From Vulcanimicrobiota bacterium (GTDB lineage: Bacteria; Vulcanimicrobiota; Xenobia; Xenobiales; JADMJV01), in contig JAHBVR010000002.1 in NCBI GenBank assembly GCA_019637395.1, positions 462,063-526,062 on the forward strand: a DNA stretch of 64,000 bases. The letters are read 5' to 3'. The position numbers were made by a program, and so were the translations under genes. Positions 1-7,506 of the stretch are shown one piece after another. The stretch's first letter is position 1. Each line of letters opens with the position of its first letter. Below the pieces are notes generated by a model. The model had not been told where the DNA came from, searched no databases, and was given only the letters and a program-made list of their open reading frames with translations.

Positions 1-38
1 TCCCGAGATCGTCAGTCGCTGGATTTCCCACCCCCGTT

Positions 39-398
39 TCAGGCCGGCCGCACGACCTCCAGCGGGCCGTGGTCGTCACAGTGCCCAGCGTGCGGATGAT
101 GCAGGTGGCCATCGACCAGGTAGCAGAGGTGGTCGCCGTGAGGCACGGCTTCGTGGCCACAGTTCGGGCCGTGAACATGGTCTTTGGGGTGACCCGAACA
201 AACGTGGTCGGGAGTACAGGCCGCCGGATTCTTCTCCGAAATTTCGATACTGTGATGCTCCACGGCCGAGTCACCGGTCGGATGATGCAGGTGGCCATCA
301 TGCAGATAGTCCACGTGGTCATTGTGTTTTACGGCGGTGTGGCCACAGCTCTGGCCGTGCTGGTGATCGTGATGCTGACAGGTTTGCTGATTTGACAT
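39..398 (-). CDS. Histidine-rich metal-binding protein
   Basis: Small soluble protein (119 aa) very rich in His, with scattered Cys and Asp. It has two imperfect copies of one unit: CGHTAVKHNDH followed by DGHLHHP near residues 18-40, and CGHEAVPHGDH followed by DGHLHHP near residues 80-103. No signal peptide is seen. The composition argues for binding a soft divalent metal such as zinc; the role (storage, buffering or chaperone) is inferred. The start is supported by AGGAG 9 nt upstream. It lies 11 bp downstream of a zinc-type ArsR gene on the same strand, so the two are probably one autoregulated operon. Confidence 0.75.
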   Translation of the reverse strand: MSNQQTCQHHDHQHGQSCGHTAVKHNDHVDYLHDGHLHHPTGDSAVEHHSIEISEKNPAACTPDHVCSGHPKDHVHGPNCGHEAVPHGDHLCYLVDGHLHHPHAGHCDDHGPLEVVRPA

Positions 399-409
399 GT
401 TGGTTTCTC

Positions 410-739
410 CTAGGTTGAATGTTGGGCGTGAACCAGAGCCGAGCGAATCAGATCGCTCACGTGTTCATCCGCCAGAGAATAAAAGATGTGCTTGCCTTCG
501 CGTCTTCGCTCTATCAAGCGCTCGTTTCGCAACACTTTGAGACGCTGAGAAATGGTTGAAACTTCCTGTCCAAAGAAGGCGGCCAGGTCGCCCACGCACC
601 GTTCCCCCTCCATCAAGCATTCCATCAGTAACAACCGCGCCGGGTCTCCCAGAGCGCGGAACATCGCGGCGGCCTGATCCCTGGCTCGGGTGCCGGCCAC
701 CTTGATTTCACCAGCAGAATGACTGCATGCGGAGTTCAT
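410..739 (-). CDS. ArsR/SmtB-family metal-responsive repressor (CzrA/SmtB zinc type)
   Basis: A 109-aa winged-helix protein. The core includes FRALGDPARLLLMECL (about residues 27-42) and the recognition region VSTISQRLKVLRNERLI (60-76). The last helix carries D91-x-H93 and H104-x-x-H107, which matches the alpha-5 zinc site of SmtB/CzrA; the final ligand is His as in CzrA rather than Glu as in SmtB. The ArsR-type Cys pair is incomplete (only ERCVGDL). By family knowledge it would repress in the apo state and release DNA on binding Zn(II) or Co(II). It is followed 11 bp later by the His-rich protein, its most likely target. Confidence 0.9.
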   Translation of the reverse strand: MNSACSHSAGEIKVAGTRARDQAAAMFRALGDPARLLLMECLMEGERCVGDLAAFFGQEVSTISQRLKVLRNERLIERRREGKHIFYSLADEHVSDLIRSALVHAQHST

Positions 740-755
740 GGTTCATCTGTTCATT

Positions 756-777
756 TCAACAATCGTTCAAGTGTTGA
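756..777. promoter_or_regulatory. Candidate ArsR operator (inverted repeat)
   Basis: TCAACA and TGTTGA arms separated by 10 bp lie just upstream of the arsR start codon (737-739). Several TTCA/TGAA half-site-like words surround them. Position and symmetry fit an autoregulatory operator, but the arms are short. Confidence 0.35.
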
Positions 778-843
778 TTCAACCTACATCACGGAGCAAG
801 AGTTGTCAAGGACCTCAAATCAGGCAAGTCGAATCGCCCCATC

Positions 844-1167
844 ATGAGAAAGCTCTTTTGGTTTCTGCTGACCGCCTCGGCCTGGGCCGACGAGCCCTCG
901 ATGCAACAGGACATTTTGCTGGGGTTCAAGTGGGCGGTGATCCTGGTGGTGGGAGTCATCGGCGGAATGTGGCTGCTGTTTGCCTTCGTGCAGAAATTTG
1001 GTGGAATGGGCGGCGCCCAATGGGGACCGCACAAAGTCGAGGATATTGGCCCCATCGATCGTCAGAAATCGAATGCTTTCGCGGCCAGGGAGCGCGAGGC
1101 CATGCGTCAGCCTTACGTGGACAACTACCAATATCCGCAAGCGGAAAGTTACGATTTCGGCTCTTGA
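844..1167 (+). CDS. Small exported or membrane protein of unknown function
   Basis: A 107-aa protein with a short N-terminal signal-like segment (cleavage plausible after SAWA, residue 15) and one strong transmembrane helix around residues 28-50 (ILLGFKWAVILVVGVIGG). A polar C-terminal tail rich in Arg, Tyr and Gln follows. No family recognised. No clear Shine-Dalgarno is visible; ATG 844 was chosen because it gives the signal sequence. It converges with the permease gene, leaving 1 bp between the stop codons. Confidence 0.6.
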   Translation: MRKLFWFLLTASAWADEPSMQQDILLGFKWAVILVVGVIGGMWLLFAFVQKFGGMGGAQWGPHKVEDIGPIDRQKSNAFAAREREAMRQPYVDNYQYPQAESYDFGS

Positions 1168-1168
1168 G

Positions 1169-2458
1169 CTAAATCGGTCTGAGCACGTTCTGGCCCAGAA
1201 CGGCCCAGCTCAGGGCCACCAGCACAAAAGTCCAGACCCAGAAAAGCGAGTGTAGCGCTAAGGCCTCCGGGCTCTCCTTGACGATCTGACCTACGCAGAC
1301 GGTATGGGTGCAGGTGGGATCGCAGATGGATTGTACCTGTCCCAGGCATAGAAAGGCGGCCAGCAAGGCGCTGACCGGTAACAGCTTGCTCTTGATCAGG
1401 AGAACCGCCACACCGCTACCCAGGCCATAAAGCGTTAAGGGGCCCCGGTAGGTGGCCAGCGGGGCCAGCAAGGTGAAGATCAGAATGAACTTCACGGGAG
1501 ACTGTGGAGCCAGCCAGGCTACGATGGGCCCCAGTGCTTCTTCACTAAGGGGATGCCGAAAGGCTTCCAGGGCTATGCCCAGGCCGATAAAAAGCACGAT
1601 CACCGTCGCCACTTCGCGTGTCCCTTCGATCAAGGCACGGCTCAGGTTGCTCAGGCAGTGGCGAGGTTGGGTGGCCAGGGCACCGTAAAGAAGGGATAGC
1701 AGCATGGTGGGCAGGGGCGAGAGGTGCAGCGGACCCATCAGAAGCAAGGGTACGACGGGAGTCACCAGCGCCCACCAGGGAAGGGCCGGCGCTGCTTCCG
1801 TCTCGACCGGACTGGCCCAGGCAAAGCGCCTTTCCCGCCGAATCTGAAAGGCCAGGTAGGCCAGGGTGAAAACCGCGAGCAGAGCCAGATAGGGCACGGA
1901 CAGGCGCAGACAAAGCGCCAGGTCCACCTTGAAGATATCCATGAAGATCTGTAGAGCCAGCGGATTCACCAGATTTCCCAGGGCCACTCCGAAAAGCATC
2001 AGCGTACCGGCCAAACGCGGGCTGTATCCCACCGAGATTAAAATGGGCAAGACCAGGTTACCTACCAGCAGGATGGCGGCCACGCCGCTTAAGGAGGTGA
2101 AGTTGATGGCCACTACCAGCAACATGCAAATTCCTTGTCCGGCTTTGCGGTCGCCGGCATACTCCGCAGCTCGGGCCACCAACGCTCGGGTGATGCCTTG
2201 CTGAGTGACGAGCTGGGCCAAAGCTCCGCCGAAGATGGCTGCCACTACCGACCGGGCCATCGCCACACTTCCTTTGCCGAGCACTTCCACGGTCAAGAGT
2301 TCTTCAAGTTGGCCGAGCGTCAGTTGCTGATGGAGCCCGACCAGGGTGGCTACCGACAAACCTAAGCAGGGAAGGGCAAGCATGGCCGGCATCCAGCGGT
2401 TAACCATCAGAGCCGAAAAAACCACGAAGAGAACCAGAAGCGTGAGAGAGGTTAGCAT
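1169..2458 (-). CDS. Multi-pass permease, ion-transporter superfamily (citrate/organic anion type)
   Basis: A 429-aa very hydrophobic protein with about 11-12 membrane segments along its length. The layout is two halves joined by a polar loop (QIRRERRFAW near residue 205), and a motif like FTSLSGVAAILLVGNLVLP near residue 119 resembles the re-entrant loops of the CitMHS/DcuC/GntP-type ion-transporter superfamily. The substrate cannot be read from the sequence; organic acids are the family norm. ATG 2458 is preferred over the TTG one codon upstream because AGGTGGGG precedes it. It diverges from the TonB receptor across an AT-rich region with possible regulatory sites. Confidence 0.6.
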   Translation of the reverse strand: MLTSLTLLVLFVVFSALMVNRWMPAMLALPCLGLSVATLVGLHQQLTLGQLEELLTVEVLGKGSVAMARSVVAAIFGGALAQLVTQQGITRALVARAAEYAGDRKAGQGICMLLVVAINFTSLSGVAAILLVGNLVLPILISVGYSPRLAGTLMLFGVALGNLVNPLALQIFMDIFKVDLALCLRLSVPYLALLAVFTLAYLAFQIRRERRFAWASPVETEAAPALPWWALVTPVVPLLLMGPLHLSPLPTMLLSLLYGALATQPRHCLSNLSRALIEGTREVATVIVLFIGLGIALEAFRHPLSEEALGPIVAWLAPQSPVKFILIFTLLAPLATYRGPLTLYGLGSGVAVLLIKSKLLPVSALLAAFLCLGQVQSICDPTCTHTVCVGQIVKESPEALALHSLFWVWTFVLVALSWAVLGQNVLRPI

Positions 2459-2541
2459 CAAACCCCACCTGTCGAAATTAAGGGCCTTCTCTTTTGCTGT
2501 AGAGATGATACTTTCCTATCATTTTACCCCAGGGGGTGTTT

Positions 2542-2561
2542 GATAATAATAACTTCTTATC
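2542..2561. promoter_or_regulatory. AT-rich site resembling a Fur box, upstream of the TonB receptor
   Basis: GATAATAATAACTTCTTATC shares most of the left half of the Fur consensus and has a matching TTATC end. A second inverted repeat, ATGATA-6-TATCAT, lies at 2505-2522. Both sit between the divergent permease and TonB receptor genes in DNA much richer in AT than its surroundings, so iron control is plausible but unproven. Confidence 0.3.
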
Positions 2562-2628
2562 GATAGCAGGATGTTTTAGACGAGGCTAAAATTTTTCTGG
2601 CTCACGATCCTTGGGAGGTTCTCGTCAC

Positions 2629-4956
2629 TTGTCTCGATTCTATCTGCTATTCGCCGTGGTGCTGCTGACCGCTCAGGTGTGGGCGGCCGAGATTCAGGGG
2701 GATTTGTTGGTTCGGGTGCTCCGGGCCGACAACGACAAACCCATCGTGAAGGCCGTGATCCGTCTTCAAGATAAAGGCGGACGCCGCGAAGTCTTGGAAA
2801 AACTGACGGATGAGTCAGGTAGGGTTCAGTTCAACAGTCTGGAGCTGGGCGAATACTACCTGGAAATCTCCCATCCCGAGTATGAGGGAGATCGTAGCCT
2901 GGTCAAAATCAATGCCGGGGCTGAAACCAACTACTTCACCCTGCTGGACTTGAAAGGCCAGGAGAAGGTCCTTCGCTTCAAGGAAGATCTCTTATTGGTC
3001 AACGGCAAGGACCCCAACGATGGGGCAGTCGCTCGCCGCAATGAAGACTTTGTGCGCACTCAATTGGCGGACCGCAGCTTGCCCGGCATCCTGGCCACCG
3101 TCCCCGGCACCGCCAACAACTCCGTGGGCCAGGTGCATGTTCGCGGGGATCACCGCGCTATCAACTTCTCTTTAGATGGAGTTACCCTGCCGATTGCCCC
3201 GTCCAGTTCCACCACCTCTCCCATCGACCCTGACTTCATCGATCAGCTCGAATTGCGGACCGGCAGCTACAACGGCAGTCAGAGCGGAGCGGGCGGCATG
3301 GTCCTCAACGCCATCACCGATTGGGGAGCGAAAGAGCCCTTCTTTGAACTACGCCCCAGCCTGGGTAGCCAGGGCACCCAACAGGTAATGCTCAAATTGG
3401 GCGGTTCTAACCAGGACCAGACCTTCAGCTACCTGGTTGCGGCCAAGACCGGCACTACCGACATGAAGTTCGAACCTCCCAGCCCGACCGACCAGTTGCT
3501 CAACAACAAGGGCCAGAATACCAATCTGCTGGCCCGTTTTCGGGTGCGCGATGAACTGGACGAATGGGGATTGACGCTCTCCCATCAGGCCGGTCTCTAC
3601 GGTGTCTCCCAAACTCCTCAGAACTTTGCCGCCGGGGTGCGTCAGACGCAACAGGACATCAATACCTTTGCGCTCGGCAGTTGGAAACGCCGCCTGGACG
3701 AGAATTCCGATCTCAACATGTCGCTGGCCTACTATCGCTCCCGTCAAACGGTGAATAACAATGGGGTTTTTACTCGCTACCAGGTGTTTGATGAGGCCAT
3801 CAATCCGGAGCTTGCCGAAGAAGGCCTGCCGGCCGACCCGACCAACCCGGGCTCTCCCTACCTGCCCACCACCTTGACCGAGTTCCGGCAGTTTCAGCCG
3901 GCTTTTCAATACACTCGCCGACTGGGCGATAATCATCGAATCGTATTGGGGGGCAACGCCAACTTTATCCATTCCCACCAGGACATCGACATCGTCGACG
4001 CCGGCGGAGGCGGCGCCTTACCCGATCAGGCCTTGCGTTTTCAGGCCCAGGTCGCCCGGGCCGGTTTTTCCGGCGGTTTGTTTTTCAGCCACACTCTACC
4101 GATTGTGGACGAGCTGATCCTGAACTATGGGGTCCGCCTGGACCGCTTCAACGATGGAATCGCAGTGAACACCGGGCAGATCAGCCCCTTTGCCAATCTC
4201 GCTTACGCGCCCACCGCCCAGGACGTCTTCCGACTTTCTTATCATCGCCTCTTCCAGGCCCCTCCCCTGGAACTCGACCTGGGTTTTTCCAACTCGGTGC
4301 TTCCACAGCGGGTGCACCTTTACGAGGCCAGTTACGAGCACCAATTTGAAGGGGGAGTCACCGCCAAGCTGGCCGCCCTCCACAAAAGCTACCGCGACCA
4401 GGTGGACACGGGACAGTTGATCTCGTTATCCAACATTCCCCTCTACGCGCCCGTCAACTTCAGCCGCGCCAGCTACGACGGCATCGAACTGAGCGTGAAC
4501 AGCCACAATAAAACCGGCTTGAACGGCTTTCTCGGCGCCAACCTCAGCTGGGCCCGGCCGCTCCAGGCCGGCAGCGCCGGAATTCTCAGCCAGTACAATG
4601 ACCACGACCAGCGCCTTCAACTTACGGCCGGCCTGTCTCATACCTGGGAAAACGGCCTGACGGTAGCCTCTGACATCTTCTACGGCAGTGGCTTTCCTCA
4701 GGACGCGTTGGGTCTTTATAACGCTCAGGGGATTTATCCCTACGGCCTCAACCAGCAGCGAATCCCGCGTTTTCTCGCCAACCTCTCGCTCAACTACTGG
4801 CCGGTTCGCGAAACCAACAGTGTGGAATATGGCGGTAGCCTTCAGGTGATCAATCTCTTCGACCAGCGCAACTTGATCAACTTCTTCAGCGACTTTTCCG
4901 GCACGCGATTTCATCAGCAGCGGCGCATCCTGCTGAACGGAATGGTGCGGTTCTAA
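2629..4956 (+). CDS. TonB-dependent outer-membrane receptor with N-terminal carboxypeptidase-regulatory-like domain
   Basis: Gated outer-membrane import channel, 775 aa. Order: signal peptide ending near VWA; an immunoglobulin-like carboxypeptidase-regulatory domain (about residues 25-100, with VKAVIRLQDKGG and LGEYYLEISHPEYEG); a plug region (about 120-230, with DRSLPGILATVPGTANN, VRGDHRAINFSLDGV and SGAGGMVLN); then a long beta-barrel ending in an aromatic residue (MVRF), as expected for barrel assembly. The upstream TTG at 2611 overlaps the Shine-Dalgarno GGGAGG (2613-2618), so TTG 2629 with 10-nt spacing is the likely start. The substrate is unknown; a siderophore or oligosaccharide is typical. 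No TonB/ExbBD genes lie nearby. Confidence 0.9.
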   Translation: MSRFYLLFAVVLLTAQVWAAEIQGDLLVRVLRADNDKPIVKAVIRLQDKGGRREVLEKLTDESGRVQFNSLELGEYYLEISHPEYEGDRSLVKINAGAETNYFTLLDLKGQEKVLRFKEDLLLVNGKDPNDGAVARRNEDFVRTQLADRSLPGILATVPGTANNSVGQVHVRGDHRAINFSLDGVTLPIAPSSSTTSPIDPDFIDQLELRTGSYNGSQSGAGGMVLNAITDWGAKEPFFELRPSLGSQGTQQVMLKLGGSNQDQTFSYLVAAKTGTTDMKFEPPSPTDQLLNNKGQNTNLLARFRVRDELDEWGLTLSHQAGLYGVSQTPQNFAAGVRQTQQDINTFALGSWKRRLDENSDLNMSLAYYRSRQTVNNNGVFTRYQVFDEAINPELAEEGLPADPTNPGSPYLPTTLTEFRQFQPAFQYTRRLGDNHRIVLGGNANFIHSHQDIDIVDAGGGGALPDQALRFQAQVARAGFSGGLFFSHTLPIVDELILNYGVRLDRFNDGIAVNTGQISPFANLAYAPTAQDVFRLSYHRLFQAPPLELDLGFSNSVLPQRVHLYEASYEHQFEGGVTAKLAALHKSYRDQVDTGQLISLSNIPLYAPVNFSRASYDGIELSVNSHNKTGLNGFLGANLSWARPLQAGSAGILSQYNDHDQRLQLTAGLSHTWENGLTVASDIFYGSGFPQDALGLYNAQGIYPYGLNQQRIPRFLANLSLNYWPVRETNSVEYGGSLQVINLFDQRNLINFFSDFSGTRFHQQRRILLNGMVRF

Positions 4957-5044
4957 GTTTTGAAGGTTCTGCGGGTGGGTCACTCGCCCAGCGGCCAACA
5001 TCCGCCAAAAGGCCCATGCAACCCGCAACGGGAAACACCACAGC

Positions 5045-6370
5045 ATGGACGAGATCGAAAAACTACGGGCCGAGGGGGCCTATCTGGACACGGCCAGGTT
5101 TACTCTCGACTCGCTTAAAGCTCGCCAGAAGCTGGCGGGATTCCAGTTGCCCGAATCGGGCCTGTGGCTGGTCAAGCTGGTGCAGGCCGCCGTTGTTCTA
5201 AAAGCCCCCTCCATTACCATCGCCTTCGCTCGCAGCACCGTTAGTGTCCGCTTCGAGGCTGCGAAGCTACCCGAGGCGCAAGATTTGCTCAATCTGGTCA
5301 TGAGCGGCCAGCTTCCCCAAGAACCGGAAAAGCTTCACCTGGTCACCGCCCTGCGTTCCTGCGCCAGCGCCACCACCGAGTCAGTCGAATGGCACAGTGG
5401 GGGAGGCATGGTCAAGCTGGACGCCCGGGTCACACGCACCGGCACCTCAGAACAGCCCGGCTTCCAATTGATCGCCACCCGGCCCCCGCGTGCCCGCACC
5501 CTGGCCAGGACGCTGGCCACCTCGGTTTCCCACCTGGTGCGCAACACCGCCGAAGAATACGAAGCGGTGGCCCAACGCTGCTGGGTCTGTCCCATCCCCG
5601 TCCTTCTGGACGGGCGTCCGCTGCAGCGGGGCTACGACAGCCCGCTGTTACGCGGCCTGCTCGACACGCCCGGCGAGGTCATCCTGCAATATGAGAAGTC
5701 GCGCGCCAATTTGCCCACCTTTTGCGTGGGGATACGCCAGATCCCGCCTCTGCCGGGCCGGCCCGCCCTGGCCGCCCTGGAAAGCCGGGCCGAGCTGCGC
5801 AGGCCGGTGTTCAAGCAAGGCACTTTTCTGCGCTGGCGGAACGAGGGCGACTCCATCGGCGCCGCTCTTACCGTCCAGTGCTACCGGGACTGCAAACAGC
5901 GCATCGACTTTGTCTGGGACGGAGCGGTGGTGGCCAGTCACGAGCTGGAGTGGCAGCTGGCCCGGCCCAAATCCTGGCTGGGCCACGGCCAACACCACCT
6001 GGGACTCCGGCTGGTTTTTGCTGTCGATGGAGCGGAGCTTGATCTGAGTCAGTTCGAAGTGCGGGACAAAGCCGCCCTGGCTCGCCAACTGATGGAACAA
6101 TGCAAACCCGCCCTGCTGGAACTCATCGAGGAGCTCCTCAACAGAATCAGGGAACTCTACTACGTCCACTTCACCTTCACGGCGGGAAAGGCGGTCGGCC
6201 TCGGGCTGGGAACCTACGCCCTTGGTGGTTCCGCCGTTTGGGGCGCCTGGTTCCTGGCTCCTTTCGGTATTGCGGTGGGAGGAGGAGCCTACGCCTCTCT
6301 GCTGAGCTATCGGCATATAGTCCAGGCCTCCCTCAAAGCGCTCCGAGAGGCCTTGACGGCCCATGCGTAA
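5045..6370 (+). CDS. Unknown 441-aa protein, possibly a degenerate GHKL/Hsp90-like fold, with C-terminal membrane hairpin
   Basis: No family is certain. The N-terminus (WLVKLVQAAVVLKAPSITI, residues 39-57) and a later block (YEAVAQRCWVCPIPVLLDGR, near 175-195) recall the layout of Hsp90/MutL-type GHKL proteins, but the Asn and Asp-Gly ATP-binding motifs are absent, so this is weak inference. Residues about 385-425 (VGLGLGTYALGGSAVWG, then WFLAPFGIAVGGGAYASLL) form two Gly/Ala-rich membrane segments. The gene starts 88 bp after the TonB receptor and overlaps the next gene by 8 bp, so it is probably co-transcribed with it. Confidence 0.55.
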   Translation: MDEIEKLRAEGAYLDTARFTLDSLKARQKLAGFQLPESGLWLVKLVQAAVVLKAPSITIAFARSTVSVRFEAAKLPEAQDLLNLVMSGQLPQEPEKLHLVTALRSCASATTESVEWHSGGGMVKLDARVTRTGTSEQPGFQLIATRPPRARTLARTLATSVSHLVRNTAEEYEAVAQRCWVCPIPVLLDGRPLQRGYDSPLLRGLLDTPGEVILQYEKSRANLPTFCVGIRQIPPLPGRPALAALESRAELRRPVFKQGTFLRWRNEGDSIGAALTVQCYRDCKQRIDFVWDGAVVASHELEWQLARPKSWLGHGQHHLGLRLVFAVDGAELDLSQFEVRDKAALARQLMEQCKPALLELIEELLNRIRELYYVHFTFTAGKAVGLGLGTYALGGSAVWGAWFLAPFGIAVGGGAYASLLSYRHIVQASLKALREALTAHA

Positions 6371-6773
6371 GTTTCTCTTGCTCCTCATCCTGCTGACCTG
6401 GGAGGTTGCCGCGACTCGTATCTTTTTCCGTCCCCTGGGCGAAGTGCTCACCCCTGAGATCGGCGTGGTACACGCTCGCCTGGCTCAGGTGCGTGTGGAA
6501 CATCCACATGGATCTTATCAGGTGTTCTGCACTCTGGACGAAGTCGAAGTGCTGCGCGGTCCCAGACCGGCCCGCCAGGTGTTGCACAGCTTTTCCACCC
6601 GGCTGGAGCGCAATGGCATGCGCGTTTCCCCTATCCGCGACGGCTCGGGCCTGGAAACCAGCCTGTCGGAGGGTCAATCCTACTATTTTCTTCTGGATCC
6701 TTCCGGCCAGTTGGCGGTGCGCATCGAACCTGAATCATCGGAGCAGGAGATCAAGAAGTTACTTGACCGTTGA
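6363..6773 (+). CDS. Exported protein of unknown function
   Basis: A 136-aa protein with a clear signal peptide (MRKFLLLLILLTWEVAA) and a small soluble domain containing VHARLAQVRVEHPHGSYQVF and LDEVEVLRGPRPARQVLHSF. The alternating hydrophobic pattern suggests a small beta-barrel or OB-like fold, as seen in secreted proteins of unknown function. It overlaps the 3' end of the preceding gene by 8 bp (translational coupling) and is followed by a toxin-antitoxin module with its own operator. Confidence 0.6.
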   Translation: MRKFLLLLILLTWEVAATRIFFRPLGEVLTPEIGVVHARLAQVRVEHPHGSYQVFCTLDEVEVLRGPRPARQVLHSFSTRLERNGMRVSPIRDGSGLETSLSEGQSYYFLLDPSGQLAVRIEPESSEQEIKKLLDR

Positions 6774-6786
6774 CGGCGGGAGAAAT

Positions 6787-6813
6787 TTGAGCTATATCAA
6801 AAATATATCTCAA
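6787..6813. promoter_or_regulatory. Palindromic operator of the vapBC module
   Basis: Arms TTGAGCTATAT (6787-6797) and ATATATCTCAA (6803-6813) are 11 bp with one mismatch and a 5-bp spacer. The site ends just before the GGAGG ribosome site (6817-6821) of the antitoxin. AbrB-type antitoxins autoregulate through such palindromes. Confidence 0.6.
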
Positions 6814-6826
6814 GCCGGAGGCTCCG

Positions 6827-7069
6827 ATGGACATTGCCAAAGTTTTCTGGTCCGGACGCTCACAGGCCGTCCGTCTGCCCAAGGAATACCGGTTCGATTG
6901 CGAGGAAGTGCGCATTCGCCGCCAGGGCAACGCCATCATTCTTGAGCCGGTGACCAGCGACTGGCACTGGCTGGACGCCGCCGTGCGCGAATTGGCGCCC
7001 GACTACCTGACTCAACGCGAACAGCCTGGCGAACAGAAGCGCCCCGCCCTGGACGAGCTGTTTCCCTGA
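6827..7069 (+). CDS. vapB: VapB-type antitoxin, AbrB/MazE swapped-hairpin fold
   Basis: An 80-aa protein beginning MDIAKVFWSGRSQAVRLPKE, the classic AbrB/MazE DNA-binding start, followed by VRIRRQGNAIILEP. The C-terminal tail (WLDAAVRELAPDYL to PALDELFP) is the usual toxin-wrapping segment. It binds the VapC toxin and the operator just upstream. It overlaps vapC by one base (TGATG), giving tight coupling. GGAGG precedes ATG 6827 at 5 nt. Confidence 0.9.
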   Translation: MDIAKVFWSGRSQAVRLPKEYRFDCEEVRIRRQGNAIILEPVTSDWHWLDAAVRELAPDYLTQREQPGEQKRPALDELFP

Positions 7070-7464
7070 TGCTGAAATATCTATTGGACACCAACGCAGT
7101 CATCTCACTGCTCAAGGACGACCGCCCGGGATTGGCGCGCAGACTGCGCCAGTGCTCTCCCGGCGAGGTGGGCATTTCCGCCGTGGTCGCGCATGAACTT
7201 TATTTCGGAGCCTTCAAGAGCCAGCGGGTCGAAGCCAATCTGGCGGTGGTGGACCGGCTCGCTTTCGAAGTGCTGGAACTCACGCGCGCAGACGGCCGTG
7301 AGGCCGGGCGAGTGCGCGCCGGGCTGGCCCGGCTAGGCAAGCCGATCGGCCCCTACGACGTGCTCATCGCCGGACAGGCGCTGGCCCGCAAACTGGTGCT
7401 GGTCACCGGCAATTCCAGGGAGTTCTCCCGCGTCGAGGGCCTGCGCTGGGAGGATTGGGAATGA
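7069..7464 (+). CDS. vapC: VapC PIN-domain ribonuclease toxin
   Basis: A 131-aa PIN-domain nuclease. The acidic metal-binding residues are present: D7 in YLLDTN, E43 in AHELYFG and D97 in GPYDVLIAGQAL, with TGNSREFSRVEGL near the end. By family knowledge it is a Mg-dependent RNase that cuts tRNA or rRNA when freed from VapB. It is complete and looks active. The next gene, 42 bp downstream on the same strand, is methionyl-tRNA synthetase; several VapC toxins cut initiator tRNA-fMet, so the proximity is suggestive, though it could be chance. Confidence 0.92.
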   Translation: MLKYLLDTNAVISLLKDDRPGLARRLRQCSPGEVGISAVVAHELYFGAFKSQRVEANLAVVDRLAFEVLELTRADGREAGRVRAGLARLGKPIGPYDVLIAGQALARKLVLVTGNSREFSRVEGLRWEDWE

Positions 7465-7506
7465 ATTCGAGGATCGCCCGCAGCTCGGGACGAAAGGCGC
7501 TCGCCT

